From contig JBCCFC010000511.1 in assembly GCA_039029935.1 (NCBI GenBank), positions 1 to 9,056 on the forward strand: DNA of 9,056 nt. Reading direction: 5' to 3'. This DNA is from G039029935 sp039029935. GTDB lineage: Bacteria > Chloroflexota > Anaerolineae > Caldilineales > Caldilineaceae. Positions 8,087 to 9,056 of the stretch are shown here, in pieces. The translations under genes were made by a program, and so were the position numbers. The notes beneath the pieces were generated by a model. That model was not told where the DNA came from. It saw only the letters and a list, made by a program, of their open reading frames with translations, and made no database searches. The stretch's first letter is position 1. Each line of letters begins with the position of its first letter.

Positions 8087-8371
8087 TTACTGGCTGGCTC
8101 CATTGCTCTGTGCAATCATACCCATATCAAAGGTAATTGTCATGGTATTGGTGCGATCCACGATGGCATTGGTTGTGATATGCTGCCCAGGGCTATTATC
8201 AGTAGGCGTGTTGAGATTGGCGAGCATTGGCTCGGTCAACGGAACCAACCAAAACGCAAGCTGCATCCGTAGCACAATGATCGCGGCCAAACTAAAGACG
8301 ACCATATAGCGGACCCAGAAATGATTGTGACAGTGGTCTGATATACTGTGTGTCTGATTTTGCTGTTGCAT
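8087..8371 (-). CDS. Small single-pass membrane protein of unknown function
   Basis: This encodes 94 residues that I do not recognise. A hydrophilic N-terminus with His and Cys (SISDHCHNHF, residues 9-18) is followed by one hydrophobic segment (about 22-45, from YMVVFSLAAII to FWLVPL) and a polar Thr/Asn/Asp-rich tail of about 50 residues. It could be a type II membrane protein or carry an uncleaved signal anchor; the DHCHNH cluster could bind a metal, which is speculation. A strong ribosome binding site, GGAGAGGGG (8386 to 8378), sits 6 nt before the ATG, which supports a real gene despite its size. It converges on the regulator gene with 25 bp between the stop codons and no visible terminator. 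Its promoter carries the same 12-bp array design as the surface protein gene, suggesting control by the regulator. Confidence 0.75.
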   Translation of the reverse strand: MQQQNQTHSISDHCHNHFWVRYMVVFSLAAIIVLRMQLAFWLVPLTEPMLANLNTPTDNSPGQHITTNAIVDRTNTMTITFDMGMIAQSNGASQ

Positions 8372-8468
8372 GTGAAACCCCTCTCCATTTTGTATCCATT
8401 GTGTTGATGTATGTGTGTTCTACCAAAAATTCAATCAATCTATACACAGTATATCAGACCACCGTCAC
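8327..8468. repeat. 25-bp inverted repeat flanking the start of the small membrane protein gene
   Basis: 8327-8351 and the reverse complement of 8444-8468 agree at 24 of 25 positions (mismatch at 8332/8463), with 19 perfect bp (8333-8351 and 8444-8462). The arms are 92 bp apart and enclose the ribosome binding site and start codon. The right arm contains the last operator-like unit and the -10 of the gene's promoter. The left arm, inside the first codons, therefore carries the same promoter core pointing the other way, with one degenerate operator unit (GTGACA). I see no target-site duplication outside the arms. Confidence 0.8.
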
Positions 8469-8504
8469 CGGGATCGTCACCTCAACCGTCACCCGCACCG
8501 TCAC
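8448..8504 (-). promoter_or_regulatory. Putative SARP/AfsR-type promoter: four GTGACG units at 12-bp spacing plus extended -10 TGATATACT
   Basis: On the + strand, CGTCAC begins at 8463, 8475, 8487 and 8499: four identical hexamers exactly 12 bp apart with different spacers. On the minus strand the last unit is followed after 9 nt by TATACT (8453 to 8448), preceded by TGA to give an extended -10. No consensus -35 is present at normal spacing. The predicted transcript starts near 8441 and gives a leader of about 70 nt to the small membrane protein gene. Hexamer, 12-bp period and 9-nt gap all match the array at 4584-4652. Confidence 0.65.
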
Positions 8505-8532
8505 ACTTTGATGAATCTTGAAAAAAGGGGAA

Positions 8533-8557
8533 AGTTGACAGTTGAAAGTTGATAGTT
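8533..8557. repeat. Degenerate heptamer tandem repeat (AGTTGAN), about 3.5 copies
   Basis: AGTTGAC, AGTTGAA and AGTTGAT begin at 8533, 8540 and 8547, and a partial AGTTA follows. This is the same heptamer and strand as the array at 517-548, in more diverged form, and it again directly abuts a hairpin containing TCCGTATCCGCGTT. Confidence 0.75.
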
Positions 8558-8630
8558 AAGAAAAAATCCACATTCTTCCGTATCCGCGTTGAAAAAAACG
8601 CGGATACGGAAGAATGTGGATTTTTTCTTA
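8557..8630. terminator. Perfect 34-bp hairpin, bidirectional terminator-like
   Basis: 8557-8590 and 8597-8630 are exact reverse complements over 34 bp with a 6-nt GAAAAA loop. Each arm carries an A6 run or its T6 complement, so both strands end the stem in TTTTTTCTTA. It could stop transcription from either side. It is far longer than a usual terminator stem and shares its inner 14 bp per arm with the hairpin at 556-595, so it may instead be a palindromic mobile or REP-like unit. The open frame across it is a by-product of the palindrome. Confidence 0.75.
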
Positions 8631-8649
8631 TGTTCAATATGTTTGGTTT

Positions 8650-8692
8650 GAACCGTAGGTCACGCTATCAGCGTGACGGCCTGTCCATGCCC
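8650..8692 (+). repeat. Dispersed GAACCGTAGGTCA element, copy 1, with internal hairpin
   Basis: 43 bp from GAACCGTAGGTCA to CCATGCCC match 8863-8906 at 38 of 43 positions plus a one-base insertion; all five mismatches are transitions. This copy contains a perfect 8-bp stem, GTCACGCT (8659-8666) with AGCGTGAC (8670-8677), and a 3-nt loop. Function unknown; possibly an intergenic repeat or the end of a lost mobile element. Confidence 0.65.
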
Positions 8693-8707
8693 AATTTTTT
8701 GTTCTTT

Positions 8708-8777
8708 ATCTGTGGTTCCTACATCTGTGGTAACGTTTTACAGGATTGACCACAGATGTAGGAACCACAGATTTTTT
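8708..8777 (+). terminator. 24-bp perfect hairpin followed by T6
   Basis: 8708-8731 and 8749-8772 are exact reverse complements (ATCTGTGGTTCC... arms) around a 17-nt loop, and T6 follows at 8772-8777. The arm itself contains ATCTGTGGT twice. It is terminator-like on the + strand but has no upstream + strand gene within 600 bp, so a palindromic repeat element is equally likely. Confidence 0.65.
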
Positions 8778-8787
8778 ACAATAAGTT

Positions 8788-8811
8788 TGCGGACAAGGAT
8801 GTCCACACCAC
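8788..8811 (-). repeat. 24-nt dispersed repeat, copy 2 (inverted relative to 630-653)
   Basis: TGCGGACAAGGATGTCCACA and the next four bases match the reverse complement of 630-653 at 21 of 24 positions. It contains the near-palindrome GGACAAGGATGTCC. It lies between the 24-bp hairpin and the second GAACCGTAGG element. Confidence 0.6.
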
Positions 8812-8862
8812 TTTATGCGACGGATAGGATGCCTGTGTTACGTTTGACAGTGATGTGGGTGT

Positions 8863-8906
8863 GAACCGTAGGTCATCGCTACCAGTGTAACGGTCTATCC
8901 ATGCCC
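8863..8906 (+). repeat. Dispersed GAACCGTAGGTCA element, copy 2
   Basis: This is the second copy of the element at 8650-8692, with one inserted T and five transitions. The changes weaken the internal stem present in copy 1. Its end, CCATGCCC, supplies the ATG (8901) of an open frame running off the window. Confidence 0.6.
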
Positions 8907-9056
8907 GACCCGTTCGTTCGTCATCAGTGGTTCCCTGGGTCTGATCTATTAGACGATAGGACAGCTCTGAGGGAACGGAAGAACACCAGGATCATGGGAA
9001 ATGACCTGGATCAACCCTCGGAACTGATGGATGCAGGGGAGGTAACTAGTGTTCCG
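8907..9056 (+). other. Right-edge segment with several possible stem-loops; no identified gene
   Basis: Complementary pairs follow one another: GTTCCCT (8930-8936) with AGGGAAC (8970-8976), GTCT/AGAC inside it, CCAGGATCAT (8986-8995) with ATGACCTGG (9001-9009, one bulge), GAGGG (8969-8973) with CCCTC (9015-9019), and CGGAAC (9019-9024) with GTTCCG (9051-9056). The GAGGG pairing competes with the first stem. This density suggests a structured RNA or the end of a mobile element, but I cannot name a family. A frame from ATG 8901 is also open to the window end (52 codons, no recognised motif). Confidence 0.3.

Noticed and set aside
8327..8468. MITE with 25-bp terminal inverted repeats
   Set aside because: There is no target-site duplication at the outer ends, and the arms coincide with promoter elements and coding sequence; a promoter-core duplication explains it better.
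8549..8749. 66-codon + strand frame across the hairpins
   Set aside because: It is generated by the 34-bp palindrome and the first GAACCGTAGG element; no ribosome binding site and no conserved features.
8901..9056. Partial gene starting at ATG 8901
   Set aside because: The ATG belongs to a duplicated repeat, no ribosome binding site precedes it and no motif is recognised; kept only as an alternative in the right-edge entry.

Overview
The window (about 50% G+C) looks like a chromosome segment of a Chloroflexota (Chloroflexi) bacterium. Three things point that way: an AfsR-like BTAD/NB-ARC/TPR regulator of over 1,100 residues, a very large secreted SdrD-B/DUF11/Fn3-like protein ending in a VYLPMLRR-type tail, and an AAA-ATPase-like/PD-(D/E)XK family protein. 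I could run no searches, so class and species are open.

Layout. (1) 1-534, + strand: 3' part of an AAA-ATPase-like/PD-(D/E)XK gene whose stop lies in a TTGACAG heptamer repeat (517-548), followed by a terminator hairpin (556-602). (2) 692-4318, - strand: a 1,208-residue secreted multidomain surface protein. (3) 4319-4707: divergent intergenic region with a five-unit, 12-bp operator-like array and a minus-strand -10 element. (4) 4708-8061, + strand: the AfsR-like regulator. (5) 8087-8371, - strand: a 94-residue single-pass membrane protein with a strong ribosome binding site, convergent with the regulator. (6) 8372-9056: a promoter with a second 12-bp array, then about 500 bp of hairpins and repeats with no convincing gene. 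Some of these repeats are also found at 517-653.

Main result. The upstream regions of the surface protein gene and the small membrane protein gene have the same architecture. Each has tandem RTGACG hexamers (read on the minus strand) at exactly 12-bp intervals, five units at 4599-4652 and four at 8463-8504. Each array ends exactly 9 nt before a -10-like hexamer (TATCAT and TATACT). This is how SARP/AfsR activators bind: direct repeats about one helical turn apart, at a fixed short distance from -10. The regulator between the two genes carries that type of DNA-binding head. I infer a compact regulon in which an ATP-dependent, signal-sensing regulator switches on a surface protein and a small membrane protein. 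The pairing with a small neighbouring gene resembles Streptomyces AfsR and afsS in architecture only; no homology to AfsS is claimed.

The repeats at the two ends (heptamers abutting hairpins with a shared TCCGTATCCGCGTT arm, and a 24-nt element in inverted orientation) look like dispersed intergenic families rather than parts of this regulon.
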